DNA from: VXLM01 sp034421575
Lineage (GTDB): Bacteria; Chloroflexota; Dehalococcoidia; Lucifugimonadales; VXLM01
Reading direction: 5' to 3'
Assembly (NCBI GenBank): GCA_034421575.1
Contig: DAOUKG010000057.1
Location: 62,001-126,000 of the forward strand
Length of the DNA: 64,000 nucleotides
Shown piece after piece: positions 56,311-64,000 of the stretch; position 1 is the first letter of the stretch, and every line of letters starts with the position of its first letter. The notes below the pieces were generated by a model. It was given only the letters and a program-made list of their open reading frames with translations. It did no database searches and was not told the DNA's origin. The position numbers and the translations under genes were made by a program.

Positions 56311-57639
56311 CTACCGCGCAGCCGTACCGACGATGCTCTCGATGTCGTCCGGGTCCTTGGGGACGGCTGCAGACATGACGCGGTGTCCGTCTGCCGTTAC
56401 GACAACGTCGTCCTCGATGCGGATGCCGATGCCCTTGAAGTGTTCGGGCGCGTCCTCGGCCTGGCTGCCGAAGTAGAGGCCGGGCTCGACGGTGAAGACC
56501 ATGCCTTCTTGCAGGAGCACGGAGTCCTCTCCATCCTTGTAGACGCCCGCGTCGTGAACGTCGAGGCCGAGCCAGTGCGAGGTGCCGTGCATGTAGTACG
56601 GCATGTACTCCCGCTCCTCGATGATGTCGTCCATGTCGCCGTCGAGGACGTGGAGATCGAGCAGGCCTTGTATCAGGACATCGCGGGCCGTCTTGTGGAC
56701 CTCGGCGAACTCCACGCCGGGCGCTATGACGGCGACGGCCTCCTTCTGGGCTGAGAGCACGATGTCGTAGACGTCGCGCTGCGCGGGGGTGAACTTGCCG
56801 TTGGCGGGCCACGTGCGGGTGATGTCCGCGCCGTAGTAGTCGACCTCCGCCCCTGCGTCGATCAGCAGCAGGTCGCCGTCACGTATCTCATTGCGGTTTG
56901 TGATGTAGTGCAGGATGCAGGAGCTCTCGCCCGACGCGACGATGGACGGGTAGCCGTTTCTCGGAGACCCCAGACGGCGAAACTCGTTCTCAAGGGCCGT
57001 CTGGACGTGGTACTCCCTCAGACCGGGCCGTGTCGTGCGAATAGCCTGGTCGAAGCCACTCGCGGTGATGTCGATAGCCTTCTGGAGCGTGTCAAGCTCT
57101 TTGGGGGACTTGACGACTCTCATCGAGCCGACCGCAGCCACGGGGTCTATGATCTTTCCCACGTAGCTGCCGTCGCGCTGGCCGCTGGAACGACGCCTGA
57201 CGACCAGGTCGGTGACGAGACGGTCGAGCCGCCGATCTGAGCCGAGCGCGTAGTAGACGGAGTCGGTCTCGGCGAGGAGTTCCGGCAGCTTCTGGTCCAG
57301 CTCTTCGATAGGGAATGCCTCGTCGGCTCCCAATAGGGCCGTCGCGCCGTCGACCCCTACACGCTCCCCGACCCATATCTCGTACTTGGGGTCGAACGGG
57401 TTGACGAAGAGGACATACGGCTCTTCCGCGTCCGGACGCAGGACGGCGACCGCGTCCGGCTCATCGAGGCCGGTGTAGTACCAGAACGTCGAGTCCTGCC
57501 GGTACTCGTACTCGACATCGTGGTTGCGGGTGGCGAGGTGACCGGCGGAGAGAATGATCGCCCCGTCATCGAGGGACTGCGTCAGTCGTGTACGACGGGA
57601 GGCGAAGTCGGCTTGGGTAATGGTCGTGGTCTCGTTCAA
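56311..57639 (-). CDS. pepP: Xaa-Pro aminopeptidase (M24B)
   Basis: This 442-residue protein has an AMP_N domain (AIILSAGHLATRNHDVEYEY, RQDSTFWYYTGLDEPDAVAV) and the pita-bread metallopeptidase domain. Metal ligands lie in LLIDAGAEVDYYGADITRTW (two Asp), YYMHGTSHWLGLDVHD (His), FTVEPGLYFG (Glu) and IGIRIEDDVVVT (Glu). It removes N-terminal residues preceding proline. The start is TTG 57639 with GAAAGG seven bases upstream; the longer frame translates an adjacent repeat. Confidence 0.93.
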   Translation of the reverse strand: MNETTTITQADFASRRTRLTQSLDDGAIILSAGHLATRNHDVEYEYRQDSTFWYYTGLDEPDAVAVLRPDAEEPYVLFVNPFDPKYEIWVGERVGVDGATALLGADEAFPIEELDQKLPELLAETDSVYYALGSDRRLDRLVTDLVVRRRSSGQRDGSYVGKIIDPVAAVGSMRVVKSPKELDTLQKAIDITASGFDQAIRTTRPGLREYHVQTALENEFRRLGSPRNGYPSIVASGESSCILHYITNRNEIRDGDLLLIDAGAEVDYYGADITRTWPANGKFTPAQRDVYDIVLSAQKEAVAVIAPGVEFAEVHKTARDVLIQGLLDLHVLDGDMDDIIEEREYMPYYMHGTSHWLGLDVHDAGVYKDGEDSVLLQEGMVFTVEPGLYFGSQAEDAPEHFKGIGIRIEDDVVVTADGHRVMSAAVPKDPDDIESIVGTAAR

Positions 57640-57656
57640 TGCGTGGCCTTTCGTAT

Positions 57657-57832
57657 GCCCTCTCTGTATCTCTCCCCCGGCGGGGAGAGGTTGCGGGGTT
57701 TTGTGGGCTGTGTTTGGTCTTGGGTAAGTAATATTCTCATGTCTCGTCATTCCCGCGAAAGCGGGAATCTAGTTCCTCATAGACAGCATTATAGGGTACC
57801 TGATCTGGATTCCCGCTTTCGCGGGAATGACG
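57657..57832. repeat. Repeat pair: CTCTCCCC element and inverted ATTCCCGC hairpins
   Basis: CCCTCTCTGTATCTCTCCCC plus CGGCGGGGAGAG (57657-57690) is the element also found inside the DUF3326 gene. CGTCATTCCCGCGAAAGCGG (57745-57764) and ATTCCCGCTTTCGCGGGAAT (57809-57828) face each other around TTCCTCATAGACAGCA. A similar pair lies at 63616-63753. Confidence 0.75.
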
Positions 57833-57932
57833 ACTTAGCATGGACAGGAATAACGAAGACATAGCGAGTATTTCGACAGATCCAATTGGGAGTCCGGCAA
57901 CGACTTCTGAAAGGCCTTTGAGGAAACCAAAC

Positions 57933-58709
57933 TTACCGGGCGACCCAGCCGGCGTCGATGGAGTAGGCTGAGCCGGTGATCGAGCGGGCGGCGTCGGAGG
58001 CGAGGAACTGCGCGAGTGCGGCGACCTCCTCGGGGTCGATGAGGCGCTTGATGGCGGCGGGTTCGAGCATGACCTTCTCAATCACGTCATCGACGGAGAT
58101 GCCGCGTGTCTTTGCCTGGTCTTCGATTTGCACCTCAACGAGTCGTGTGCTCACGTAGCCGGGGCAGATCGCGTTGACCGTGATGCCGAACTCGCCGACT
58201 TCGAGGGCGACGGTCTTGGTCAGGCCGACGAGGCCGTGCTTCGCCGAGTTGTACGCCGACTTATAGGGGCTGGCGACGAGGCCGTGAATCGACGCCATGT
58301 TGATGATCCTGCCCCAGCCCTGCGCCTTCATCGAGGGAACCAGGTACTTGATGAGCTGGAAGGGCGCCACCAGCATGACGTGCACCATCTCCGCCCACGT
58401 CTCGTCGGGGAATTCGTCGACCGGGTGGATATTCTGGTACCCGGCGTTGTTGACGAGGATGTCCACCCTGCCCTCGATGGCTAGGGCCTGCTCGGCAAGC
58501 CGTCGCGTCGCCGTCATGTCCGAGAGATCGGCGCGGAGGAAGTGTCCCCCAACCTCGTCGGCCGCCTCCTGTCCAACGTCCCGGATGTCGTTGATGATGA
58601 CCGTCGCGCCAGATTCCGTGTAGAGCTTTGCGATCTCCTTGCCAATGCCGCTCCCACCGCCGGTTATCAGCGCCACCTTTCCGGCGACGGAGAATCTCGA
58701 TTCGGCCAT
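57933..58709 (-). CDS. SDR dehydrogenase (3-hydroxybutyrate dehydrogenase-like)
   Basis: This 258-residue protein has the Rossmann motif ALITGGGSGIGKEIAKLY, NNAGYQNIHPVDEFP, the catalytic Ser in INMASIHGLVASPYKSAYNS and the Tyr-x3-Lys in AYNSAKHG, then TVNAICPGYVSTRLVE. QNIHPVDEFP and CPGYVxTxLV are typical of D-3-hydroxybutyrate dehydrogenases. ATG at 58709 has GAGAGGAG upstream. Its substrate is likely a short hydroxyacid; the family assignment is moderately firm. Confidence 0.9.
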   Translation of the reverse strand: MAESRFSVAGKVALITGGGSGIGKEIAKLYTESGATVIINDIRDVGQEAADEVGGHFLRADLSDMTATRRLAEQALAIEGRVDILVNNAGYQNIHPVDEFPDETWAEMVHVMLVAPFQLIKYLVPSMKAQGWGRIINMASIHGLVASPYKSAYNSAKHGLVGLTKTVALEVGEFGITVNAICPGYVSTRLVEVQIEDQAKTRGISVDDVIEKVMLEPAAIKRLIDPEEVAALAQFLASDAARSITGSAYSIDAGWVAR

Positions 58710-58735
58710 TCGCTCCTCTCTTCGCTTCAAAAGCA

Positions 58736-58762
58736 CCGGGCCCCGAAGTCGCCGGGGCCCGG
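58736..58762 (-). terminator. Probable intrinsic terminator
   Basis: A 10-bp stem (CCGGGCCCCG/CGGGGCCCGG, 7-base loop) is followed on the minus strand by TGCTTTTG. It would end transcripts of the gene at 58909-60129 before the SDR gene. Confidence 0.65.
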
Positions 58763-58908
58763 AAGTTACGCCAGCGTTAGCCCGATAGACTGACGGTTAA
58801 CCGTCGAAGCAGTGCCTGAGTCCCGTCATTTAGCCTATCAGTCTGTCTACCCCAAGGGTGGCCGCATAGTACATCGCAAAGTTAGGGCGGTCAACTTACT
58901 TGGTCGCC

Positions 58909-60129
58909 CTATTCCGGCAGGTCCTCGGGAAGGTCGAGAGGCTCGTTGAAGGCGGTGAAGGTGTAGACCCGACGGACCCAGAAGTCCTCACCTAACCGCT
59001 CACGGGTGGTTCTTCCCCAGACTATCCGGCCCTCAGTTTCCTCTTCGTTCCAGCAAGTGACGCCTGCCAGTTGGTGAAACTCCGAATCTATAGGGTAGCG
59101 GAACGACATCTGCACATTTTGGGACTGTAACGTCGAACGGTAGAAATACTCTGGCGTAGAAAACTCTCCAAGTCCCTCACACCAGTTCCTGTCTTCGTAG
59201 TCCGCCGGCAGGGGAGGTCCTCTTTCAATGTGCATCCAGTCCGCTTTGATGATTCTTTCGCCATCCTCCGTTACCCAAAGATCCACAGTGTCTATGGACG
59301 TAAGGCGATTCTCGGCTTCAATAGGCACGGTTTCGAGCCGCTTACCGTCCATGTAGTACACAACGGGATCCCGGTCGGTCTCGTCGGGTACGAACTCGCT
59401 AGTTGCCCGGTAGTGGACGACAGGCTGGCCGTCGACTTCTGTGTCTCCTACGAGTTCTACGTTGTCGAACGACTCTTCTGCGTTCTCACGGCTCCAAGGA
59501 AGCCCGCCGAATTCCCCGAAGGGCTCCCAAGCGTAGTCCTCCTTCGGTTGCCTTTTGATATCTGTTGAGAAGAGCCTCCATCCTCCATTTGACGTTTCGG
59601 AAGCCGATTCTTCCGGAACAAAGCCTGGGATTGTAATGACTGAGGGCCGCTCGTACTGTATACCATTAATTATCAAAAACTCTTGCTGCAGCGTTTCGCC
59701 AGGGTCTGAGTCATATAACTTGGGCAATTCCGCATGTAAGACCCAGTACTCAATGCGATTTACCATGTCCAATTGGTGATGCTCTTCGAATGCGTCTCCG
59801 ATACTGTTCGTGCCGTCGCCCCGATATCGAATGGTCTCCAACTCGAACAGGCCGTCGTAGGCGTGGGCCACCGCCGCGAACGGGGTCATGGAGTCATCGA
59901 GGAGTGACCAAGGTCGGACAATCACCAGTAGCGCGAGGAGCGATACGATCACAGTGGCCGCCACAACTCTGGCGAATGGCAGGAACCTAGTCCGTCTCCG
60001 TTGGCTCAGCTGCTCGCGGACGCCTGGCCAGAGGTCGCGCGTGGGGGCTATGTGGTCCAAGTGCTTTGTCAGCGCGTCCGCGATTAGTCGCTCGTCGATT
60101 CGGGAGTCACCTTGATTTCGCATCTTCAT
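58909..60129 (-). CDS. Probable anti-sigma factor with large extracytoplasmic domain
   Basis: This 406-residue protein has a short cytoplasmic N-terminus (about 50 residues, IADALTKHLDHIAPTRDLWP), one membrane helix (VVAATVIVSLLALLVIV), and a large outside domain (LFELETIRYRGDGTNSIGDA, GDTEVDGQPVVHYRATSEFV, KADWMHIERGPP). The latter resembles the MucB/RseB-type lipid or LolA-like fold. It starts nine bases after the ECF sigma gene ends. I infer an anti-sigma/RseB-like role from position and topology. No zinc-binding HxxxCxxC motif is visible. Confidence 0.6.
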   Translation of the reverse strand: MKMRNQGDSRIDERLIADALTKHLDHIAPTRDLWPGVREQLSQRRRTRFLPFARVVAATVIVSLLALLVIVRPWSLLDDSMTPFAAVAHAYDGLFELETIRYRGDGTNSIGDAFEEHHQLDMVNRIEYWVLHAELPKLYDSDPGETLQQEFLIINGIQYERPSVITIPGFVPEESASETSNGGWRLFSTDIKRQPKEDYAWEPFGEFGGLPWSRENAEESFDNVELVGDTEVDGQPVVHYRATSEFVPDETDRDPVVYYMDGKRLETVPIEAENRLTSIDTVDLWVTEDGERIIKADWMHIERGPPLPADYEDRNWCEGLGEFSTPEYFYRSTLQSQNVQMSFRYPIDSEFHQLAGVTCWNEEETEGRIVWGRTTRERLGEDFWVRRVYTFTAFNEPLDLPEDLPE

Positions 60130-60138
60130 TCCTCCTCC

Positions 60139-60747
60139 TCACGGCTGTATCACGTCGCCCTGAACCGTTGCGGTTCGGGCACGTTCCAAGACACTCTCCG
60201 GTATGCCACTTTCGCGGAGCAGGGCTTCAAGCCGCCGGAGAGCGGAGTGCAGGCGGGACTTCACGGTGCCTCGACGACAGTCGAGCACGACGGCCATCTC
60301 TGCCTCACCGAACCCGTGGTAGTACCGGAGCACGACGGCCGCTCTCTGCTTGGGACTGAGGGACTGAACCGCAGACCATATTGCGCTTCTGAATTCCGAT
60401 TCCTCCGCGATGATGTCAGGGGGTGAGTCGGACGAAGGCAGGTCTGCGGCGGTCTCTTCCAGCGGCAGACTGCGGTGGTGACGTCGTCGCAGATCCTTGA
60501 GGCTTATGTTGACGACGATCCGGTACAGCCAGGGAGCGAAGGGCCGTTTTGGATCGAACCGTCTAATCGCGGTGAAGAGCTCCACGAAGACCTGCTGCGT
60601 GACGTCCTCCGCGAGGTGGTGGTTTCCGACGATTCCGTACGCGGTGCGCAGAACTCTTACCCGGTGAAGCTCGAAGAGAACTTCCAGCCCCGACAGGTCG
60701 CCGTCCCGACACCGAAGTATGGCCTCACGCTCCCGTGGCTGCGTCAC
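60139..60747 (-). CDS. ECF-type RNA polymerase sigma factor
   Basis: This 202-residue sigma70-like protein has region 2 (LEVLFELHRVRVLRTAYGIV, GNHHLAEDVTQQVFVELFTA, RPFAPWLYRIVVNISLKDLR). A linker rich in acidic residues follows, then region 4 (AVQSLSPKQRAAVVLRYYHG, FGEAEMAVVLDCRRGTVKSR). The GTG at 60747 is preferred because GGAGG lies nine bases upstream; the GTG at 60759 is an alternative. It pairs with the probable anti-sigma gene nine bases downstream. Target promoters are not known. Confidence 0.93.
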   Translation of the reverse strand: MTQPREREAILRCRDGDLSGLEVLFELHRVRVLRTAYGIVGNHHLAEDVTQQVFVELFTAIRRFDPKRPFAPWLYRIVVNISLKDLRRRHHRSLPLEETAADLPSSDSPPDIIAEESEFRSAIWSAVQSLSPKQRAAVVLRYYHGFGEAEMAVVLDCRRGTVKSRLHSALRRLEALLRESGIPESVLERARTATVQGDVIQP

Positions 60748-60901
60748 ACGACGTTCCACCTCCGGCGCTGGATGTGATCCCCTTCATATAGTATTACCGC
60801 CAGGCAGCGGAAAGGTTCGTTTTGGCTTGTAGACCCCCCAGCCATAAGGCTATACTCGACCGAGAGTTATCGTTCTCTCGCTCATCCTGTGGAGTAACGT
60901 C

Positions 60902-61144
60902 GTGGTCAAGCTAATCGAAGCTGGGTACGTAAGGAACTACATCGTCCGGCTGCGGTTCGACGATGGCACGACGGGCGAGGTCGATTTGTCCGACCGGCTC
61001 TACGGCCCGGTCTTTCAGCCCCTCCAAGACTCGCAGTACTTCCAGACCTTTGAAGTGCACCCCGAACTCCACACCCTTGTTTGGCCTAACGGCGCCGACG
61101 TCGCGCCCGAGTTCCTACATGACAGAGTCCGCGTACCGGTATAG
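60902..61144 (+). CDS. DUF2442 protein
   Basis: This 80-residue protein reads VKLIEAGYVRNYIVRLRFDD, GTTGEVDLSDRLYGPVFQPL, QDSQYFQTFEVHPELHTLVW and PNGADVAPEFLHDRV, a typical DUF2442 with the WPNGADIAPE-like end. DUF2442 genes usually form toxin-antitoxin-like pairs. Here the partner nine bases downstream is a HicB-type protein. GTG at 60902 is the start. Confidence 0.88.
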   Translation: MVKLIEAGYVRNYIVRLRFDDGTTGEVDLSDRLYGPVFQPLQDSQYFQTFEVHPELHTLVWPNGADVAPEFLHDRVRVPV

Positions 61145-61153
61145 GGAATTCCA

Positions 61154-61486
61154 ATGATGGAGTACAAAGGATACCGGGCGACAGTAACCTTCGAAGACGA
61201 GGCTGAAATCTTCCACGGCGAAGTTGTCGACACTCGCGATGTCATCACGTTCCAGGGAACTTCTGTCGAGCAGTTGAAAAGAGAGTTTCAGTTTTCCATA
61301 AATGACTATCTGGCCGTATGCGCAGAGAGAGGCCGCTCCCCCGACAAGCCGTTCTCAGGCAGGATCCCGTTGAGAGTCGCCTCGAGTGTGCACAGGGCGG
61401 CCACGGCGGCGGCGAAGGCTGAGGGCAAGAGTCTGAACGCGTGGATATCGGAGACGGTCGAGCGGGCGGCCAACCGGACCGTTTGA
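61154..61486 (+). CDS. HicB-family antitoxin with C-terminal DNA-binding region
   Basis: This 110-residue protein reads MEYKGYRATVTFEDEAEIFH, GEVVDTRDVITFQGTSVEQL and KREFQFSINDYLAVCAERG. KSLNAWISETVERAA then forms the ribbon-helix-helix end typical of the type II HicB group. It follows a DUF2442 gene rather than hicA, an unusual pairing. No hicA-like ORF is seen nearby. AATTCC precedes two possible ATGs (61154, 61157). Confidence 0.85.
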   Translation: MMEYKGYRATVTFEDEAEIFHGEVVDTRDVITFQGTSVEQLKREFQFSINDYLAVCAERGRSPDKPFSGRIPLRVASSVHRAATAAAKAEGKSLNAWISETVERAANRTV

Positions 61487-61802
61487 CCAGCGCCTCTCCA
61501 AAGTCCGTTCGTGCTGAGCCTGTCGAAGTATGAACGGACGACCCTTCGACAGGCTTTCACGTAACTGCTCTCGCCTACGTCGGGGCATAACCCTCACCCT
61601 AGCCCTCTCCCACGACGGTAGAGGGGATAAGAGGGCCTTCGACAAGCTCAGGGCGAACGGGCGTGACAGGCTCAGGGTGAGCGAAAAGGACAGTTCACTT
61701 GCGGCTTTGGAAAGGTCTTGTCGTTTGACGGGATTTGGGGTTCCGACGCCGGGGATGTAGTACACTTCAACTATCACGGCAGTGTTACGGAGTTGGCCCC
61801 TC
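61487..61802. repeat. Intergenic region with dispersed repeats
   Basis: This 316-bp gap has no gene. It holds GTTCGTGCTGAGCCTGTCGA (61507-61526), CCCTTCGACAGGC (61540-61552), the CCCTCACCCTAGCCCTCTCC palindrome (61590-61626), and CCTTCGACAAGCTCAGGGCG (61636-61655). Confidence 0.65.
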
Positions 61803-62543
61803 ATGAAGAGAATCTCTACGGTACTGATAGCGGGAATTATTTTGTCCATTTCTCTCGCCTCATGCGGTGGGTCGGAGGCTGAGGAGACCTCGCCGCCTCC
61901 ACCTCCGCCACCTCCTGCAGCACAACCGACATCCGCCCCCGCCCCAACTTCCACACCCATTGCCGAAGCGGAAGAGCCTTCTGGCTCCGAGGCGGCTGAC
62001 GGGGCAACGGTCATCACCATTACCGACGACTCCGAGGCGGTGTATCGCATCAACGAGCAGCTTGCGCGGCGCGACCTTCCGAACGACGCGGTAGGCACGA
62101 CGAGCGACATCGAGGGGCAGATCGTGTTCTCCGAGGACGGCACGGTCGACGCCGAGCGCTCCAAGATTACGGTGGGCGTCCGATCCCTGAAAAGTGACTC
62201 GGACAGGCGCGACTCGTACATCCAGAGGAACTCGCTCGAATCGAACCAGTACCCGGAAGTCACGATCGCCGTGACGGAAATACGTGGTCTCTCGTGGCCG
62301 TTGCCGACGAGCGGCGAGGCGACGTTTGAGATGGTGGGCGACCTGACGATTCGCGATCAGACTGACACGGTCACGTGGGAGACGACGGCGACGTTCACCG
62401 AGGGCGGAGTCGAGGGCTTAGCCAAGACCGTGGTCACCTTCGAGCAGTATGGGATGACCAAGCCTCGCGTCGCCATCGTCCTGAGCGTGGTGGACGAGAT
62501 TCGCCTCGAAATCAGCTTCGTGGCGACCGTCTCAGGCGGGTGA
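61803..62543 (+). CDS. YceI-like lipoprotein
   Basis: This 246-residue protein has a lipoprotein signal (ISLASC, Cys17) and a Pro-rich linker (PPPPPPPPAAQPTSAPAPTS). The YceI/lipocalin-like domain (about 75-245) reads VYRINEQLARRDLPNDAVGT, DSDRRDSYIQRNSLESNQYP and GDLTIRDQTDTVTWETTATF. The YceI fold binds isoprenoid-type lipids; some members are stress or quinone related. The ATG at 61803 is chosen as the start of the signal peptide. Confidence 0.85.
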   Translation: MKRISTVLIAGIILSISLASCGGSEAEETSPPPPPPPPAAQPTSAPAPTSTPIAEAEEPSGSEAADGATVITITDDSEAVYRINEQLARRDLPNDAVGTTSDIEGQIVFSEDGTVDAERSKITVGVRSLKSDSDRRDSYIQRNSLESNQYPEVTIAVTEIRGLSWPLPTSGEATFEMVGDLTIRDQTDTVTWETTATFTEGGVEGLAKTVVTFEQYGMTKPRVAIVLSVVDEIRLEISFVATVSGG

Positions 62544-62587
62544 ATGTCCTGAGAGACGAGTCGGCTGGAGATTCACACCCCGCTTCC

Positions 62588-62717
62588 TAATATCAATTCA
62601 CTTTGATGGGGGGTGTTCTCGCCTGACCGGATTATCTGGATTCCTGCCTTCGCAGGAATGACGGATTGGGATACTGTGTCACGGGGATTGCGGTGTATTC
62701 AAGATGAATTGGTATAA
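62588..62717. mobile_element. MITE-like element, family A
   Basis: TAATATCAATTCACTTTGAT at the left, GTATTCAAGATGAATTGGTA at the right, and the core ATTCCTGCCTTCGCAGGAAT with TGACGG. It is 130 bp and ends four bases before the ribosome-binding site of the next gene. The rest of the gap 62544-62729 holds no gene. Confidence 0.8.
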
Positions 62718-62729
62718 CTTGGAGGACTC

Positions 62730-63548
62730 ATGCACATCGGTCTCAGCACGATTCTGACGGCAGAGTCCATCGACGTTGCCGACCTTGCGCCGAGGGCAGA
62801 GGAGCTTGGCTTCGAGTCGATCTGGACGCCTGAGCAGCCCACGCTGCCCGTCGTGACCGAAACGGAGATTCCGCGTGAGTGGGGCGACATCACCGACCCG
62901 TTCGTCCTTCTCAGCCGCGCTGCGGCGGTTACCTCCACGATAAAGTTGGGGACTGCGGTCTGCGTCGTCACCGAACGTCACCCCGTGTCCCTCGCGAAGA
63001 CGGTTGCGACGCTCGATATGTACAGCTCGGGCCGCTTCCTGTTCGGGATCGGCACCGGCTCGATACGCGAGCAGGCGGAGATATTCGGAACGGACTTCGA
63101 TCACCGGTGGACACAGGCCCGCGAAGGCGTCTTGGCGATGAAGGAGCTTTGGACGAAGGAGCAGAGCGAATACCACGGCAAGTACTATGACTTCCCACCG
63201 GTCTACTGCTATCCGAAGCCCAGTCGGAAGCCGCACCCACCCATCCTCCTCGGCAGCCACGTTCCCCAGGTCTTCAGGCGCATTGTCGATTACGCCGACG
63301 GCTGGCTGCCCTTGGAAGCCTCGCCCGAACGGATCGCCGAGGCCCGCGCGAAGCTTAACTCCCTTGCGGAGGCCAAGGGCCGTGACCCGAGCTCGATTGA
63401 CATCACGGCGTTCGGGGTGCCCGAAGACCGCGACGCCATTAAGCAGTACGAACGGGCAGGGGCCGACCGGGTCGTCTTCGGACTCCCGACGGCGGGCCAT
63501 GCCGAGAGCCTCGCGGAGCTCGACCGCATAGCTTTAGCGGTTCTATGA
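62730..63548 (+). CDS. Luciferase-like (LLM class) F420/FMN-dependent oxidoreductase
   Basis: This 272-residue TIM-barrel protein reads MHIGLSTILTAESIDVADLA, ELGFESIWTPEQPTLPV, LLSRAAAVTSTIKLGTAVCV, TERHPVSLAKTVATLDMYSS, GRFLFGIGTGSIREQAEIFG and PPILLGSHVPQVFRRIVDYA, the pattern of F420-dependent LLM enzymes. These act in oxidation of alcohols or C-S/C-N bonds; the substrate is unknown. GGAGG lies four bases before the ATG, just past a family A element. Confidence 0.9.
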   Translation: MHIGLSTILTAESIDVADLAPRAEELGFESIWTPEQPTLPVVTETEIPREWGDITDPFVLLSRAAAVTSTIKLGTAVCVVTERHPVSLAKTVATLDMYSSGRFLFGIGTGSIREQAEIFGTDFDHRWTQAREGVLAMKELWTKEQSEYHGKYYDFPPVYCYPKPSRKPHPPILLGSHVPQVFRRIVDYADGWLPLEASPERIAEARAKLNSLAEAKGRDPSSIDITAFGVPEDRDAIKQYERAGADRVVFGLPTAGHAESLAELDRIALAVL

Positions 63549-63615
63549 GGTGGCGCATGTTACGGTCAGGTTGTGTTGACATTCTTGAATTTCTCATTGC
63601 TATCCCCGATCAAGC

Positions 63616-63753
63616 CGTCATTCCCGCGAAAGGCATGTCCCGTGCCACGACACGGGAACGTCACCCAGTACCACGATACGGGGCGGGAATCGCTTCCTCA
63701 TAGAGAGTATATGTGTACCCGACTCTGGGTTCCCGCTCTCGCGGGAATGACGG
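63616..63753. repeat. Compound inverted hairpin pair
   Basis: GTCATTCCCGCGAAAGGCAT, two CACGG-type inner palindromes, GGCGGGAAT, the spacer TTCCTCATAGAGAGTATATG, then TTCCCGCTCTCGCGGGAATG. It has the same spacer as at 57768-57804, so this pair is one element type. The 270-bp gap 63549-63818 holds no gene. Confidence 0.65.
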
Positions 63754-63818
63754 GAAGCGTATCGCAAACATGCTGATACCGTGATAACCTCTGAATACTT
63801 CTTTGGCAGAGTAACAGC

Positions 63819-64000
63819 ATGATTTTGGTAACAGGCGCGACGGGGTTTGTGGGGCGAAGGGTCGTCGAACGGCTTGTCTCCGACAGGCACAACGTTCGCG
63901 CCCTGACGCGGGGCGGAGCGGCGGCAATGCTGCCGTGGGGCGTGAAGATGGCCACCGGGGATGTCCTCGACCCAAAGTCGCTCAGGCAGGCCATGGTCGG
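63819..64000 (+). CDS. NAD(P)-binding SDR/NmrA-like protein, N-terminal part (cut by the window end)
   Basis: The visible 60 residues (MILVTGATGFVGRRVVERLV, SDRHNVRALTRGGAAAMLPW, GVKMATGDVLDPKSLRQAMV) show the TGATGFVG dinucleotide motif of atypical or extended SDR proteins such as NDUFA9/NmrA-like epimerases. The function cannot be narrowed further from the fragment. The start is ATG 63819, whose nearest upstream bases lack a clear ribosome-binding site. Confidence 0.85.
   Translation, partial: MILVTGATGFVGRRVVERLVSDRHNVRALTRGGAAAMLPWGVKMATGDVLDPKSLRQAMV

Noticed and set aside
54294..56378. Long plus-strand open frame of 694 codons opposite recG
   Set aside because: It is the antisense of a clear recG gene, rich in Arg/Gly/Pro/His, and arises from GC-rich codon bias. 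No domain is recognisable.
57640..57750. N-terminal extension of the aminopeptidase gene
   Set aside because: The extra residues come from the CTCTCCCC repeat; TTG 57639 has a spaced GAAAGG.
1..64000. tRNA or rRNA genes
   Set aside because: No cloverleaf with a GTTCGAATC-type T-arm or rRNA signature was found on reading; GTTCG matches all fell in repeats or genes.

Overview
The window reads as one stretch of a GC-rich bacterial chromosome (about 60% GC by eye) with short intergenic gaps and mostly short operons. The protein set includes an F420/FMN-type luciferase-like oxidoreductase, a phytanoyl-CoA dioxygenase family protein, Ldh_2 and 3-hydroxyisobutyrate-type dehydrogenases, a BNR sialidase-like protein, an amidohydrolase, a K+-dependent-type membrane pyrophosphatase, a zinc-finger-type L28, a YtxH protein and a PduO adenosyltransferase. 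Together with the dispersed palindromes, this suggests a Chloroflexota/SAR202-like (Dehalococcoidia-type) lineage. That placement is inference from gene content; no rRNA or tRNA gene is visible to confirm it.

Layout. 1-3321: four tightly overlapping genes (PLP decarboxylase C-terminus, DUF3326, PaaK-like adenylate-forming ligase, YdcZ-type transporter) that look like an uncharacterised small-molecule pathway. 3484-4306: VapBC-like pair with a frameshifted toxin. 4365-8221: glycoside-hydrolase-like TIM barrel and a two-component system. 8343-12336: orphan Phd-like antitoxin, large lipoprotein, YtxH pair, and a hicBA locus interrupted by a mobile repeat. 12475-14761: tandemly duplicated secreted His-rich genes. 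14789-18775: metallo-hydrolase, aldo/keto reductase, aspartyl protease, aminotransferase. 18870-20294: an AT-richer unknown gene behind a strong promoter/operator. 20488-34398: tsaD, adenosyltransferase, amidohydrolase, VapBC, a beta-hydroxyacid dehydrogenase, glmU and a CBS-domain protein. 34653-43467: Ldh_2, GIY-YIG nuclease, hppA, glycosyltransferase, HigA, translin, thiE and a type II restriction-modification pair. 43620-51687: membrane coiled-coil protein, DUF2461, GrpB, HAD phosphatase, PhyH and sialidase. 50836-60747: FakA/DegV fatty-acid kinase pair, rpmB, recG, aminopeptidase P, SDR, and an ECF sigma factor with a probable anti-sigma protein. 60902-64000: DUF2442/HicB, YceI lipoprotein, LLM oxidoreductase, and the start of an NAD-binding protein.

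The most striking structural feature is the intergenic repeat load. There are three families of short elements with terminal inverted repeats (called A, B and C here). All are about 95-165 bp without genes, and many carry the same kind of GC-rich hairpin core. There are also several solo palindromic repeat families. Elements of these families sit directly on the stop codons of several genes, split hicBA, and flank a HAD gene placed beside a duplicated fragment of the PhyH gene start. One palindromic repeat is carried in frame inside the DUF3326 gene. Toxin-antitoxin genes are also frequent, and several are broken or orphaned.
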